Source of the DNA: Candidatus Neomarinimicrobiota bacterium
GTDB taxonomy: Bacteria; Fidelibacterota; JAANXI01
NCBI GenBank assembly: GCA_021734025.1
Contig: JAIPJS010000006.1
Location: 148,769-212,768 of the forward strand
DNA length: 64,000 nucleotides
Direction of reading: 5' to 3'
The notes under the pieces are model-generated. The model did no database searches. It worked only from the letters and a program-made list of their open reading frames with translations, and was not told where the DNA came from. The first letter of the stretch is position 1; each line of letters begins with the position of its first letter. This document shows positions 1 to 8,747 of the stretch, piece after piece. The translations under genes and the position numbers were made by a program.

Positions 1-599
1 GCAATTACAGCATTCGCCAGTTTTTGGAGTAAAATGGTTTTACCGGTCTTCGGCTGGGCAACGATGAGACCACGCTGGCCTTTTCCAATGGGTGAAATCA
101 GGTCCACGATTCTGGTGGAGTAATCATTGGGATCGTGCTCTAGTTGAAACCGTTCTTCCGGATAGAGCGGCGTCAGATTGTCGAACATCATGACGTTTTT
201 AATCTCGTCCGGGCGCTTAAAGTTGACTGCCTCTACCCTGAGAAGTGCAAAAAAGCGCTCATCTTCCTTGGGGGGACGAATCTGTCCGGACACTACATGC
301 CCGGTTTGCAGCCCAAACCGTTTTATCTGCGACGGAGAGATGTAGATATCGTCCGGCCCCGGCGTATAATTGTAATCCGGTGACCGCAGGAATCCGTATC
401 CGTCTTCCAGAATTTCCAGAACCCCCTTGGAAAATATCAGGCCCTCCTGTTCCGCCTGAGCTTCCAGAATCCGAAAAATAAGATTCTGCTTTTTCAATCC
501 CGAATAACCGGGGATCTGCAGGTCCTGAGCCATTTTGGTCAGTTCCTTGATATTCATCGACTGCAGATCGTTAATATCTAATCGCTCTGTCGCACTCAT
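1..599 (-). CDS. rho: Transcription termination factor Rho (5' part, runs off left edge)
   Basis: Hexameric RNA-dependent ATPase that terminates transcription in the cytoplasm. The first 199 residues are present. A Rho-N-like helical region ([15 protein letters not shown], about residues 8-50) is followed by the RNA-binding cold-shock-like domain with the GYGFLRS signature (about 67-73). The start of the ATPase domain follows, with the P-loop QPKTGKT near residue 183. The start is the ATG at 599, in [11 protein letters not shown] context. The gene continues beyond position 1, so the Walker B and Q/R-loop motifs cannot be seen. A gap of about 145 bp separates it from folC and presumably holds its promoter. 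Confidence 0.96.
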   Translation of the reverse strand, partial: MSATERLDINDLQSMNIKELTKMAQDLQIPGYSGLKKQNLIFRILEAQAEQEGLIFSKGVLEILEDGYGFLRSPDYNYTPGPDDIYISPSQIKRFGLQTGHVVSGQIRPPKEDERFFALLRVEAVNFKRPDEIKNVMMFDNLTPLYPEERFQLEHDPNDYSTRIVDLISPIGKGQRGLIVAQPKTGKTILLQKLANAVI

Positions 600-744
600 A
601 ATGTTTGCCGCCGTTTTGTGTTAATTATTTGTATTGTTTTAGAAGGTTCTTCGTAAAAGTGATGGTTGGTGAGTCCCGCTTACAATTCTATCGTTTTGTA
701 CACGTTAACCGGATGCTTAGTGCAGTGAATTTAATACACCACGT

Positions 745-2016
745 TTATGAGTCAAGGGAAAAATTAAAAACCCGGTATACAGATTCTGCAATATAATGAC
801 TCCCGGCAATCACACCAATATCTTCCGCGGAGCAATCATCGCGGAAATGTTGCACTGCCTCGCAATTGCGGCCATAATTGATTACCTCGTGTTCCGGCAG
901 CGCTTCCCGCCAATAGTCTTCCGGATGCATCGGCATTGTATCAATCGTCATGATTCCCACCGGATTTTCTTTGGGAATAATAGTATTAAAGTCAGAGATA
1001 TCCTTCAATTCACTGAGACTCATTAAAAAGCGAAAATTCGAATTCGGATGCAGAATGCGCAGGTTTGTAAGTAACTGGTTCATACCGTCATAATTATGCG
1101 CTACGTCATAATACATCCGCGGGGATTCGCTCACCTGCTGCATCCGCCCGGGGATAGTTACGCACTCGAGGGCCTCTTTTTGTTTTTCCCAGGGAAGGTA
1201 AAAACGGTCTTGTGCCTTCAGCGCTGTCAGAGCGATTGCCGCATTCACCGCAGCCTGCCGGCCAATTAGCGCGAGACAGATTTTCTCGGTCTGTCCATCT
1301 CGGGTAATAGTAAATTCAGTCTCCCCCCTATTCGAGATTTGGATAATTCCCGGATCTAATTCATCCATCACTTTCCAAAGAGGCGCTTCGAGTTCCGAAG
1401 CCCTTTTCACGATAACCTGTTCGGCTTCTGGTGCGATATCGCCGATCACGCATGGAACTTTTGCCTTGATGATACCCGCCTTTTCCCCTGCAATCTCTGG
1501 CAATGTGCTCCCCAACTGTTCTGTATGCTCCAGCCCGATGGACGTAATCACCGACACCAGCGGCGTCACGATATTCGTGGCGTCCAACCGTCCCCCGAGC
1601 CCGGTTTCCAACACCGCCACATCGACATTTTGACGCCGAAAATAATCCATGGCAAGGAGGGTGGTGGTTTCGAAGTAAGTCAGATTGTTCTCGTCGATGA
1701 AGTCCCGCCATTTACGCACAAACGCCACGATATTTTTATCCGGGATTGCCGTGCCGTTAATGCGAATCCGTTCGTTAAATCTGATTAGGTGGGGGGAAGT
1801 ATAAAGCCCAACGGAATTGCCGCCGGCCTGGAGCATTGCAGCGAGGAAATGAGCCACGGATCCCTTACCGTTTGTCCCTGCAATATGAAACGAGGGATAC
1901 GATCGATCCGGAAAATCGAGCACTTCCTGAAACCGGAGCACCCGATCCAAATTTAGTTTAATCCCGCGATTCTTCAGGTTATACAGATATCGGAGTGTGT
2001 CCTGATAGTTTGTCAT
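745..2016 (-). CDS. folC: Folylpolyglutamate synthase / dihydrofolate synthase
   Basis: ATP-dependent ligase that adds glutamate to (dihydro)folates in the cytoplasm. It is 423 residues long, normal for FolC. The Mur-ligase-type P-loop GTNGKGSV lies near residues 48-55, followed by the SPHL and ERIRING substrate-loop motifs (about 94-108). ETGLGGRLDATN and the SIGLEHTEQLG segment identify FolC rather than a Mur ligase. A C-terminal domain with YDVAHN follows. Its ATG shares one base with the murI stop (TGATG), so the pair is translationally coupled in a murI-folC order. Confidence 0.95.
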   Translation of the reverse strand: MTNYQDTLRYLYNLKNRGIKLNLDRVLRFQEVLDFPDRSYPSFHIAGTNGKGSVAHFLAAMLQAGGNSVGLYTSPHLIRFNERIRINGTAIPDKNIVAFVRKWRDFIDENNLTYFETTTLLAMDYFRRQNVDVAVLETGLGGRLDATNIVTPLVSVITSIGLEHTEQLGSTLPEIAGEKAGIIKAKVPCVIGDIAPEAEQVIVKRASELEAPLWKVMDELDPGIIQISNRGETEFTITRDGQTEKICLALIGRQAAVNAAIALTALKAQDRFYLPWEKQKEALECVTIPGRMQQVSESPRMYYDVAHNYDGMNQLLTNLRILHPNSNFRFLMSLSELKDISDFNTIIPKENPVGIMTIDTMPMHPEDYWREALPEHEVINYGRNCEAVQHFRDDCSAEDIGVIAGSHYIAESVYRVFNFSLDS

Positions 2017-2864
2017 CAGGCGATTTTAATCCGTGGCGCGGACTGAATTTCGTCGTGGGTCCATGGGCGGTCCACGTCAAAATAGCGCACATTTTCCATG
2101 GGACGCCCCAAGAAACGAGCACCGATTTCCGCAAAGCGCTCCGGCGTATCACTGACGTAATATTTATACTTATTTTCGGGAGGCACTGCAGATTCAACAA
2201 CGTCCTGGAGGGCGTTAGCTGCCGCCACCCCGCTATCAATGATATGGATTTTATCAGGTAAAATTTTCTTCAGTGTGTTGATAAGCAGCGGGTAGTGCGT
2301 ACAGCCTAATATCAGCGTATCGATTTTCTCTTCAATCAGCGGGTCCAGGTATTCCCTGGCAGTCATTTCCGCCACCGGATGGTCCTCCCAGCCCTCCTCA
2401 ACCAATGGCACAAAGAGCGGACACGCTTTCACGAAAACTTCAAGGCTGGTGTCCAAAGATGTTAACGCAGTTTTGTATACACTGGAACGAATTGTGGAGT
2501 TTGTCCCAATCACACCAATCCGTCCGGTTGAGGTTGCTTTCAGCGCTGCACGCGCGCCCGGTTCCACCATCCCATAGATTGGGATGTCGTACTCGGTCTT
2601 CAGCGTCGGGACCGCCGTGGCCGAGGCTGTATTACACGCCACCATGATGGCCTGCACATTTTGTGCAATCAGGAATTCTACAATTTGGCGTGAAAAGCGC
2701 GTGACTGTTTTGGGGCTTTTTGTGCCGTACGGCACGCGTGCCGTATCACCGTAGTACAGAATGGGCAAATCAGGAAAAACCTGCTGAATCCTGCGAACAA
2801 CGGTCAGTCCGCCGAGTCCTGAATCAAAAATGCCGAGGGGAGCGTGTCCCGATGAAATACTCAC
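2016..2864 (-). CDS. murI: Glutamate racemase
   Basis: Converts L- to D-glutamate for peptidoglycan precursor synthesis (cytoplasmic). The protein has 282 residues. Visible family motifs are GIFDSGLGGLTV near the N-terminus, YYGDTARVPYG, the first catalytic cysteine in VACNTASA and the second in GCTHYPLL. The start codon is GTG at 2864, overlapping the TGA of the upstream amidase gene by four bases (GTGA). This makes a cell-wall pair with the amidase, followed by folC. Confidence 0.96.
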   Translation of the reverse strand: MSISSGHAPLGIFDSGLGGLTVVRRIQQVFPDLPILYYGDTARVPYGTKSPKTVTRFSRQIVEFLIAQNVQAIMVACNTASATAVPTLKTEYDIPIYGMVEPGARAALKATSTGRIGVIGTNSTIRSSVYKTALTSLDTSLEVFVKACPLFVPLVEEGWEDHPVAEMTAREYLDPLIEEKIDTLILGCTHYPLLINTLKKILPDKIHIIDSGVAAANALQDVVESAVPPENKYKYYVSDTPERFAEIGARFLGRPMENVRYFDVDRPWTHDEIQSAPRIKIA

Positions 2865-4357
2865 AGAGATGCTTGTTCCGTAATCTGTTGATCGTACTTT
2901 GTTTTGAAATCCCGGATGCCTTCGTAGATGCCGTTGGCGATTTTCTGGCGATACTCGGACCAGCCGAGGTTTTTCCCTTCTCTGGGATTCGTGAGAAAAC
3001 CAATTTCCACCAAAATATTCGGCATAGATGCACCCACGAGCACATAAAATCCGGCCTGTTTCACGCCACGGTTTTTGCTGGGCACTATTTGGTTCAGGCC
3101 TTGCTGTACCAGGCTGGCGAAATCTTCGCTTTCCTTCATAAATGCACTTTGCGCCATGGTCGCAAGGATAAGCTGCTCGTTTTCGTACTGTTCGTATATT
3201 TCGGTGGATTCCTCAAACCGGATTACGGCGTTTTCCCGCTCCGCCACATCGATAGCATCCTGGGTTTTTCCGGGCCGGAGTAAATATGTCTCAAATCCGC
3301 GAACATTTTTATTTCCGTTGGAGTTGGCGTGAACGCTCACAAACAGTTTTCCGTTCTTCTCGTTGGCAATCTTCGCCCGCTCGCGCAACGGGATAAATTT
3401 ATCGGTTTTCCTGGTATAGATTACTTCCACATCCGGCAGATTCTTTTCAATGAGCTTGCCAACACGCTTAGTCACATCCAGAACGACATGCTTCTCGTAC
3501 ATGCCGCCATGCCCGATAGCGCCCGGATCCTTACCGCCGTGTCCGGCATCCAGTACTATTCGATCCAGTTTCCACCGGTTTCTGGCCTCATTTAGCTCCA
3601 CGGAACCGTTAAACGATGGCTTCCGTAGACTGATCACGATTTCTCTGGGATTGGAATTCTGATAGATTTCATAATCCTTAATTTTTTCCCGCAGCCGGAA
3701 TGAGAACTGCACCGACCCGTCCATCTGAATCGGAACGATTTTCCGGATTACACCGCCGGGTGCTGCACCTGCCAGCTCCTGCTCATTGATATACCCGCCG
3801 GCAACTGTTAGGTAAAACCAGCCTGCATTACCTTGCCAGGCCTTATATTCAGTCTCGCGAAATGTCCGGGTAACCGGAAACCGAATTAAGGTCCCGTTCT
3901 TTTTCTCTTCGACAATGAGGTTCGTAATGTTCACCGGTTCATAGTTGACCTGTAACTCCGGTACCGATGCCTCATATCGCATGGTAAATCCGAGATGTGG
4001 CTGGATAATATCCACAAAAGAAGCGACCGGAATGAGCAAATCATCCTTCGAGGGCAAGACTTCGGTGGGAAGATGATATATCTCCGAATTAATCATAATA
4101 TATGAACTATACGCCGAAAATTTGAGGCGCTGATCCGGCAGATAAAGGATCATTTTCTGGGACTGGGCGTTGAAATAGGTCTTGACCTTGAAGATATCGG
4201 CAAACCGGGAGGCGGACAGATAATTCATCCCGTTCAGATTGCGGAACTCGGTCACCGTCTGCGCGGGAGCCTGCTGCTGGGCACAGAGATTCGGCGCCCC
4301 TAACAGGAGCGTAAAGACCACACCAGAACCGATGACTTGAAGTAGTTTCTTAAGCAT
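2861..4357 (-). CDS. Periplasmic N-acetylmuramoyl-L-alanine amidase (Amidase_3)
   Basis: Zinc amidase that cleaves the lactyl-peptide bond of peptidoglycan in the periplasm. It has 498 residues, with a signal peptide of about 26 residues ending LCAQ. Residues about 35-140 resemble a copper-amine-oxidase-like N-terminal/AMIN-type wall-targeting region. The Amidase_3 catalytic domain spans about 264-485, with zinc ligands His273 (DAGHGG), Glu288 (MYEKH) and His343 (SVHAN) and catalytic Glu451 (LVEIGF). All expected residues are intact. A daughter-cell separation role (AmiC-like) is inferred from the family. It overlaps murI by four bases. Confidence 0.9.
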   Translation of the reverse strand: MLKKLLQVIGSGVVFTLLLGAPNLCAQQQAPAQTVTEFRNLNGMNYLSASRFADIFKVKTYFNAQSQKMILYLPDQRLKFSAYSSYIMINSEIYHLPTEVLPSKDDLLIPVASFVDIIQPHLGFTMRYEASVPELQVNYEPVNITNLIVEEKKNGTLIRFPVTRTFRETEYKAWQGNAGWFYLTVAGGYINEQELAGAAPGGVIRKIVPIQMDGSVQFSFRLREKIKDYEIYQNSNPREIVISLRKPSFNGSVELNEARNRWKLDRIVLDAGHGGKDPGAIGHGGMYEKHVVLDVTKRVGKLIEKNLPDVEVIYTRKTDKFIPLRERAKIANEKNGKLFVSVHANSNGNKNVRGFETYLLRPGKTQDAIDVAERENAVIRFEESTEIYEQYENEQLILATMAQSAFMKESEDFASLVQQGLNQIVPSKNRGVKQAGFYVLVGASMPNILVEIGFLTNPREGKNLGWSEYRQKIANGIYEGIRDFKTKYDQQITEQASL

Positions 4358-4393
4358 ATCCGATAAGTTGCTATGAATATATGCCCTACAGTA

Positions 4394-6247
4394 TTAGAAA
4401 GCAATATCCATTTGTACGGCAAGGACGGAGTATAATATTGACCTTTCCTCTTGGCGTTGCAAATGAAAAATGGTTATTTCGGCTTGATCAGACATTTGTA
4501 TTCGCAATTGATGGCCAAACAGAAGCCCTGAACCGGTCTGTCGCATCAATTGCATAGTACCGTACACCGGCATCACGAAATAGTATGTAGACGCCTCACT
4601 GTCCGCAACATTATACGGGACTAAAAATACCTGATAGCGGTTCCGTTTTCGCCAAGGGAAGGTCAGACGATACGCCCATTGTGAGCCAGTAATTTGGCGT
4701 TCAGAATAGTCCGTAACAATATAATCCGTCTTCACAGTGATGGTTCTCCCGGATTCCCAGCGATACCGCCACTCGGCACGGTAATGCCTTTTCTCACGCA
4801 ACAAATTGGTGATGTGTACAACGCCATTCGCCGATTGGGTGAAAGGGATTTCCTTCGATTCGGTTTTGATATAGCCGGTAATAAGCATCCGTGATCGCGG
4901 CCGCCAGTCGCAACGCAGTAACCACTCGGTCCCTGAGCCCGGTGGATTTGATGTTCCTTCAATTTCATGAAAGGCGTCAAAATACCAGTACCAGCGGGTG
5001 TCGCCCAGCTTCGATTCCATTCCAATATACCAGCCCTCTTCATTCGAAGTACCGTGATACTCGCCAAATCCACCGGCATATTCTGCGCGGTAAGTCGGGG
5101 CATACCAGCGATGAGCAACCACGAATTCCGCAAAGGAAATATCCCGACGAAGGGAAGAGAAATGCGCCCGATTATCAGACGCATCTAATGCCGTTTCGTG
5201 TTGGAAATTGTCCGTTTGCAGCCAGACACTCCTTGTTTTATCCCGGCGGATGGGTTTTTCGCTTCTTCTGTCTTGATATGATATTCCCGATCCCTGGAAC
5301 CCGATTATTCTTCCTTTTGATTTGAACCAGTATGCACCGGTCAAGAGTTCTTCACCGACTCGATTTGCACGGAGCGCACTTCTCTCCGTTGTATGGAGTC
5401 CGGATTTGGAGAGTACGAGCTGCTGTCCATCCCACTCCCCGTCTCTCAGGGAATAGGCTCCGGCAACTTGAAAGTGATGATTACCCCAATTTTCCTGTAT
5501 CGCAACGCCAGTAAAACCAGCCGATTCCAGGCTGGACTCGTTCACCCGGAGGCGCGTTCCGTTTCGATCGACATTCCCCACCGCGCTGCTTGATTTCGAC
5601 AATCCCATTGATGTCCCAAAGGCTAGTCCGGAACCGTACCCAATCCGGAATCCACCAAGCAGCACTTTATCAAGATATGGTACATTGTGCAACTCAATGC
5701 CACCGGCAATTTGATCGGTGATGGACGACTCTCCCTGATCCCGTTCCAGTACTATGCCGCTAGTATATCGCCCTTTCTGACTCAGACGAAACCGGGTATA
5801 CGATTGCAAGTCGGCGGGATCAGTCGATTTACCCCGCCACCGGATCTCTCCAGCGACCGGTTGCTCCTGCCCGAGAAGTACCAGGTAACGCAAAATTTCC
5901 ATCACATCTGGCGAGAAGTACTTTTCAACCGATTCCCAGGATTCCGGATCGGGCAGCCGACTTCTGATAGTGAGCAGGCTATCCCGCTCTGTGACTGTAA
6001 GGAGCGGAATTGTATTGAGTTTCTTCGAATTCAAATCGGTCCAGTATAGCGGGTGCTCATGGAGATACAAAAATTCATCATGAAGGGCGATGGCCGCCTC
6101 TTCAGACTCCATACTCTCCAGCTGGTCCGCATATCTACCGGGCAAATTTCCCTGCCCCGAAGCGTGCGGTAAATTAAAAATCAAGCACAAGCCCAAACCG
6201 GTGAGTAAGGGGTAAAGTCTGGTGGGTTTCCAGCACGTATTGGACAT
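4394..6247 (-). CDS. Predicted outer-membrane beta-barrel protein with degenerate HhH-like N-terminus
   Basis: No confident family assignment. The 617-residue protein starts with a signal peptide (MSNTCWKPTR then a hydrophobic core, cleavage near HASGQG). Residues about 50-130 are helical (DLNSKKLNTIPLLTVTERDSL) and recall the helix-hairpin-helix N-terminus of some Bacteroidota barrel proteins. The remainder alternates aromatic and polar residues with many W/Y-rich strands and ends in a phenylalanine (MDIAF), as outer-membrane barrels do. Its start lies 74 bases inside the preceding barrel gene, so the two are co-transcribed and probably coupled. Function unknown. Confidence 0.7.
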   Translation of the reverse strand: MSNTCWKPTRLYPLLTGLGLCLIFNLPHASGQGNLPGRYADQLESMESEEAAIALHDEFLYLHEHPLYWTDLNSKKLNTIPLLTVTERDSLLTIRSRLPDPESWESVEKYFSPDVMEILRYLVLLGQEQPVAGEIRWRGKSTDPADLQSYTRFRLSQKGRYTSGIVLERDQGESSITDQIAGGIELHNVPYLDKVLLGGFRIGYGSGLAFGTSMGLSKSSSAVGNVDRNGTRLRVNESSLESAGFTGVAIQENWGNHHFQVAGAYSLRDGEWDGQQLVLSKSGLHTTERSALRANRVGEELLTGAYWFKSKGRIIGFQGSGISYQDRRSEKPIRRDKTRSVWLQTDNFQHETALDASDNRAHFSSLRRDISFAEFVVAHRWYAPTYRAEYAGGFGEYHGTSNEEGWYIGMESKLGDTRWYWYFDAFHEIEGTSNPPGSGTEWLLRCDWRPRSRMLITGYIKTESKEIPFTQSANGVVHITNLLREKRHYRAEWRYRWESGRTITVKTDYIVTDYSERQITGSQWAYRLTFPWRKRNRYQVFLVPYNVADSEASTYYFVMPVYGTMQLMRQTGSGLLFGHQLRIQMSDQAEITIFHLQRQEERSILYSVLAVQMDIAF

Positions 6248-6977
6248 GAATCCATTTCCAGTGAAGGTTTACGCCCATTTGAAATCTGGATGGCTCAGTA
6301 AGGAATTGGGCAGCGGCCTCAATCCATGGAACCGGGACATACCCGAAGCCGATTCCAAGCCGGACAGGATATCGCAGGTCATGCCGAAGTGAAATCTGCG
6401 CTGAGAACGTTTCCGGCAGCGAGTACCGAAACGCAGAGAATATCTGCTGGGGAATTGGCTCGGCACCTTTTCCGATACTTGCTCGGGACAGGTTGGAGTA
6501 CCCCAGTTCCCATCTCACCTGGTCCGAGACACGCCAGGCCGTCCCAATATCTATGGAAAACGCCCCCGCATTACCGTATTTCGGGACCGACAATTGGTAC
6601 CCGTTGACACTCAATCCGATTGTGCCCTCCTCGGTCACTGTTCGACTAAAAGCAACAGCATATCGTTGTTCGGAATACCCCGTATTTCCAAAAATAGATG
6701 TGCCGCCACCGATTACACCGAGCGACGTTGGAAAAACGAAGGCACTTCGCCCCATCTGCAGCGCTCGGATCCCAAACAGGTTTGTGTAGGAGGCGGCAAC
6801 AAGGGGCGAATTAAGCATCCCGAGTTGAGCGGGATTATCCTCTATTACCCCAGCAACTCCCAGTGCGGGGTTGTTCCAGGGAAGCACCGGGGCCCGTTGG
6901 CGCTCGAAGGCGCCTTCAGCCAGGGTTCCCATCAGGAACAGACAGACAAGTCCTATCCTCCGGAGATAAAGTCCCAT
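6174..6977 (-). CDS. Predicted outer-membrane protein, PorV/UPF0164-like barrel
   Basis: A 267-residue protein with a short signal peptide (VCLFLMGTLAEGAFE). The NNPALGVAG and NPAQLGML segments resemble the N-terminal hatch of FadL/PorV/UPF0164-type barrels, where an NPA(G/S/L)L motif is common. Regular amphipathic strands follow and the terminal residues are LVLDF, a typical last barrel strand. It overlaps the next gene by 74 bases. A specific cargo or a role in type IX secretion cannot be claimed from sequence alone. Confidence 0.7.
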   Translation of the reverse strand: MGLYLRRIGLVCLFLMGTLAEGAFERQRAPVLPWNNPALGVAGVIEDNPAQLGMLNSPLVAASYTNLFGIRALQMGRSAFVFPTSLGVIGGGTSIFGNTGYSEQRYAVAFSRTVTEEGTIGLSVNGYQLSVPKYGNAGAFSIDIGTAWRVSDQVRWELGYSNLSRASIGKGAEPIPQQIFSAFRYSLPETFSAQISLRHDLRYPVRLGIGFGYVPVPWIEAAAQFLTEPSRFQMGVNLHWKWIHVQYVLETHQTLPLTHRFGLVLDF

Positions 6978-6991
6978 AATGTTTGCAGCCG

Positions 6992-7732
6992 TTAATCGTT
7001 CAGGCGATCGACAACGTGTTCACCGCCGTTTTGCACCAGGTTGGCATCCAGATAGACCTCCACCCGCCGGTTCCGCTGTTTGTTTTCCTCGGAATCATTG
7101 GAGAGAATGGGCCGGTATTCGCCGTATCCCAGTGCGGAAAATTTGCTCTCGCTCAGTCCGGTGCTGGCGGCCATATACTTGACCACTGCCAGCGCACGGG
7201 CTGCAGAAAGCTCCCAGTTGGACTCAAACTCGCGGCCCACGTACGGATCGCTATCCGTATGCCCTTCTACGCGTATATCAACTTTTAAATCACGATTTTG
7301 CTGTCGCAGGTTGTGTATCAGCTCACTGTACTGCGGATTATCCTCAATATGAATAAGGGTCGAATTGTCGATGACTGACCCCACCTCCGAAATCACCGGG
7401 CGAATTTTCTGTTTGAGTTCCGCATAACCAGGGTCAAACATGACACCGCTTGATAAAATAATCCTGATCCCTTTAGTCACCCGTTCAATTTCCAGCCCGC
7501 GGATTTCATTTTGGTCAACGTACCGCGTGAGTTCAGCATAGGTTTGATTCATGAGTTGATCCAGCCAGCGATCAATACTGTTTTCCGCCTCTTTCATGTA
7601 GATGAATATCATAACGAAAAACGTCAGCAGCACGGTCACCATATCCGCATACGTGATCAACCAGACGCTTCTGGATGCGCGTTTGCGCGTCACAGGAGTT
7701 CGCCGGTTCTGACTGGTGTTCGAGGCACTCAT
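6992..7732 (-). CDS. motB: Flagellar motor stator protein MotB (OmpA-family)
   Basis: Stator subunit that anchors the MotAB ion channel to peptidoglycan. It has 246 residues: a basic cytoplasmic N-terminus, one membrane segment about 23-45 (WLITYADMVTVLLTFFVMI) holding the ion-binding Asp30 of the family, and a periplasmic linker. A C-terminal OmpA-like domain follows (about 115-235) with VEGHTDSDPY, ELSAARA and NRRVEV motifs that bind peptidoglycan. It lies six bases downstream of motA on the same strand. No other flagellar gene lies in this window. Confidence 0.92.
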   Translation of the reverse strand: MSASNTSQNRRTPVTRKRASRSVWLITYADMVTVLLTFFVMIFIYMKEAENSIDRWLDQLMNQTYAELTRYVDQNEIRGLEIERVTKGIRIILSSGVMFDPGYAELKQKIRPVISEVGSVIDNSTLIHIEDNPQYSELIHNLRQQNRDLKVDIRVEGHTDSDPYVGREFESNWELSAARALAVVKYMAASTGLSESKFSALGYGEYRPILSNDSEENKQRNRRVEVYLDANLVQNGGEHVVDRLND

Positions 7733-7738
7733 AATTCC

Positions 7739-8584
7739 CTATCGCCCCCCGCTCTGGTTCGCAAACATCTCCCGCTCTCGTTGGGGCACAAATGTACTCA
7801 GTTTATCCTTAACCACCAGCGGATGGTCTTTGGCATGGAGACAAAGAATGCCCTCAATCATTATCTCTTTCATCATCAGCTCATCTTCCGAACGTCGCTC
7901 GAGTTTTCCTCCCAGCGGCAGAAAGACCAGGTTCGCGAGTAAGACTCCCCAAAAGGTCGTAATCAGCGCCAAACCCATGCCGTTCAACAGGTCGGTGAAT
8001 TGTTGCTGCAAATTAAAATCCGTCGCCATGGTGAATGCCCCGGTTGAATCCGGTATAGTAATTTGGGTTTTCATCATGATGATGAGCCCGATAATCGTCC
8101 CGAGCATTCCGAAGGCGGGCGAATATTGTCCCATGTAAAAAAAGATCTCGGATCCCTGTTGATGCCGGCGATGAATATTGTTCAGCTCCAGTTCCAGGTA
8201 GTTCCGAAGGTTGTCTGGGTTACGCTCGTTGATTGCCAGCGCCAAGCCATTCCTGAGAAAGTGATCGTCAATATCGTCCAGCGTCCCTTCCAGGGCCATA
8301 ATACCCTTCTCATAAACTGTTTTCGAGGTTTCTTCAAAATAGGTAATGATATCCTGGTATTCTGACCCATGTCGTTTAAACGCATTCTTTACGACACCGA
8401 ATACCCCAATAACCGCCTTCAGCGGATAGTTTATGAGGGTGGCGGCGATGGTGCCCCCCAAAACAATCATCAGCGATTCCCGGTGAATAAACTCCACAAG
8501 GCTTCCCGTGGTACCCTGGGTAATGATGGCAGTCACTATAAGCCCGGCTCCGGCTAACAGTCCAAAAAGGGTCGCAATATCCAT
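7739..8584 (-). CDS. motA: Flagellar motor stator protein MotA/PomA-type
   Basis: Inner-membrane stator subunit that couples ion flow to rotor torque. It has 281 residues with four predicted membrane segments: about 3-22, 34-53, 157-176 (PAFGMLGTIIGLIIMM) and 198-220 (GLALITTFWGVLLANLVFLPL). A charged cytoplasmic loop of about 100 residues sits between segments 2 and 3. The short length and loop architecture are closer to PomA/MotP-type than to E. coli MotA, but ion specificity cannot be read here. It forms an operon with motB. Confidence 0.92.
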   Translation of the reverse strand: MDIATLFGLLAGAGLIVTAIITQGTTGSLVEFIHRESLMIVLGGTIAATLINYPLKAVIGVFGVVKNAFKRHGSEYQDIITYFEETSKTVYEKGIMALEGTLDDIDDHFLRNGLALAINERNPDNLRNYLELELNNIHRRHQQGSEIFFYMGQYSPAFGMLGTIIGLIIMMKTQITIPDSTGAFTMATDFNLQQQFTDLLNGMGLALITTFWGVLLANLVFLPLGGKLERRSEDELMMKEIMIEGILCLHAKDHPLVVKDKLSTFVPQREREMFANQSGGR

Positions 8585-8747
8585 TCAGTTCCCCTGTCTG
8601 CAGTGCTGGTCATTCTACGAATACGTAAAATAGAACCAAATTCTCTGTTTGATTCTTGAGTAACGATATAAAAAAGAGTGCTCGTATTGTACACGTTTTA
8701 CAGCGTGACTGCAAATAAAAAAAGTCCCAGATATTGTGAATAGCGAT

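Noticed and set aside
6992..8584. A flagellar gene cluster or Zorya-type defence system around motAB
   Set aside because: No fli/flg/flh or zorC/D-like gene is adjacent; neighbours are barrel proteins of unknown role.
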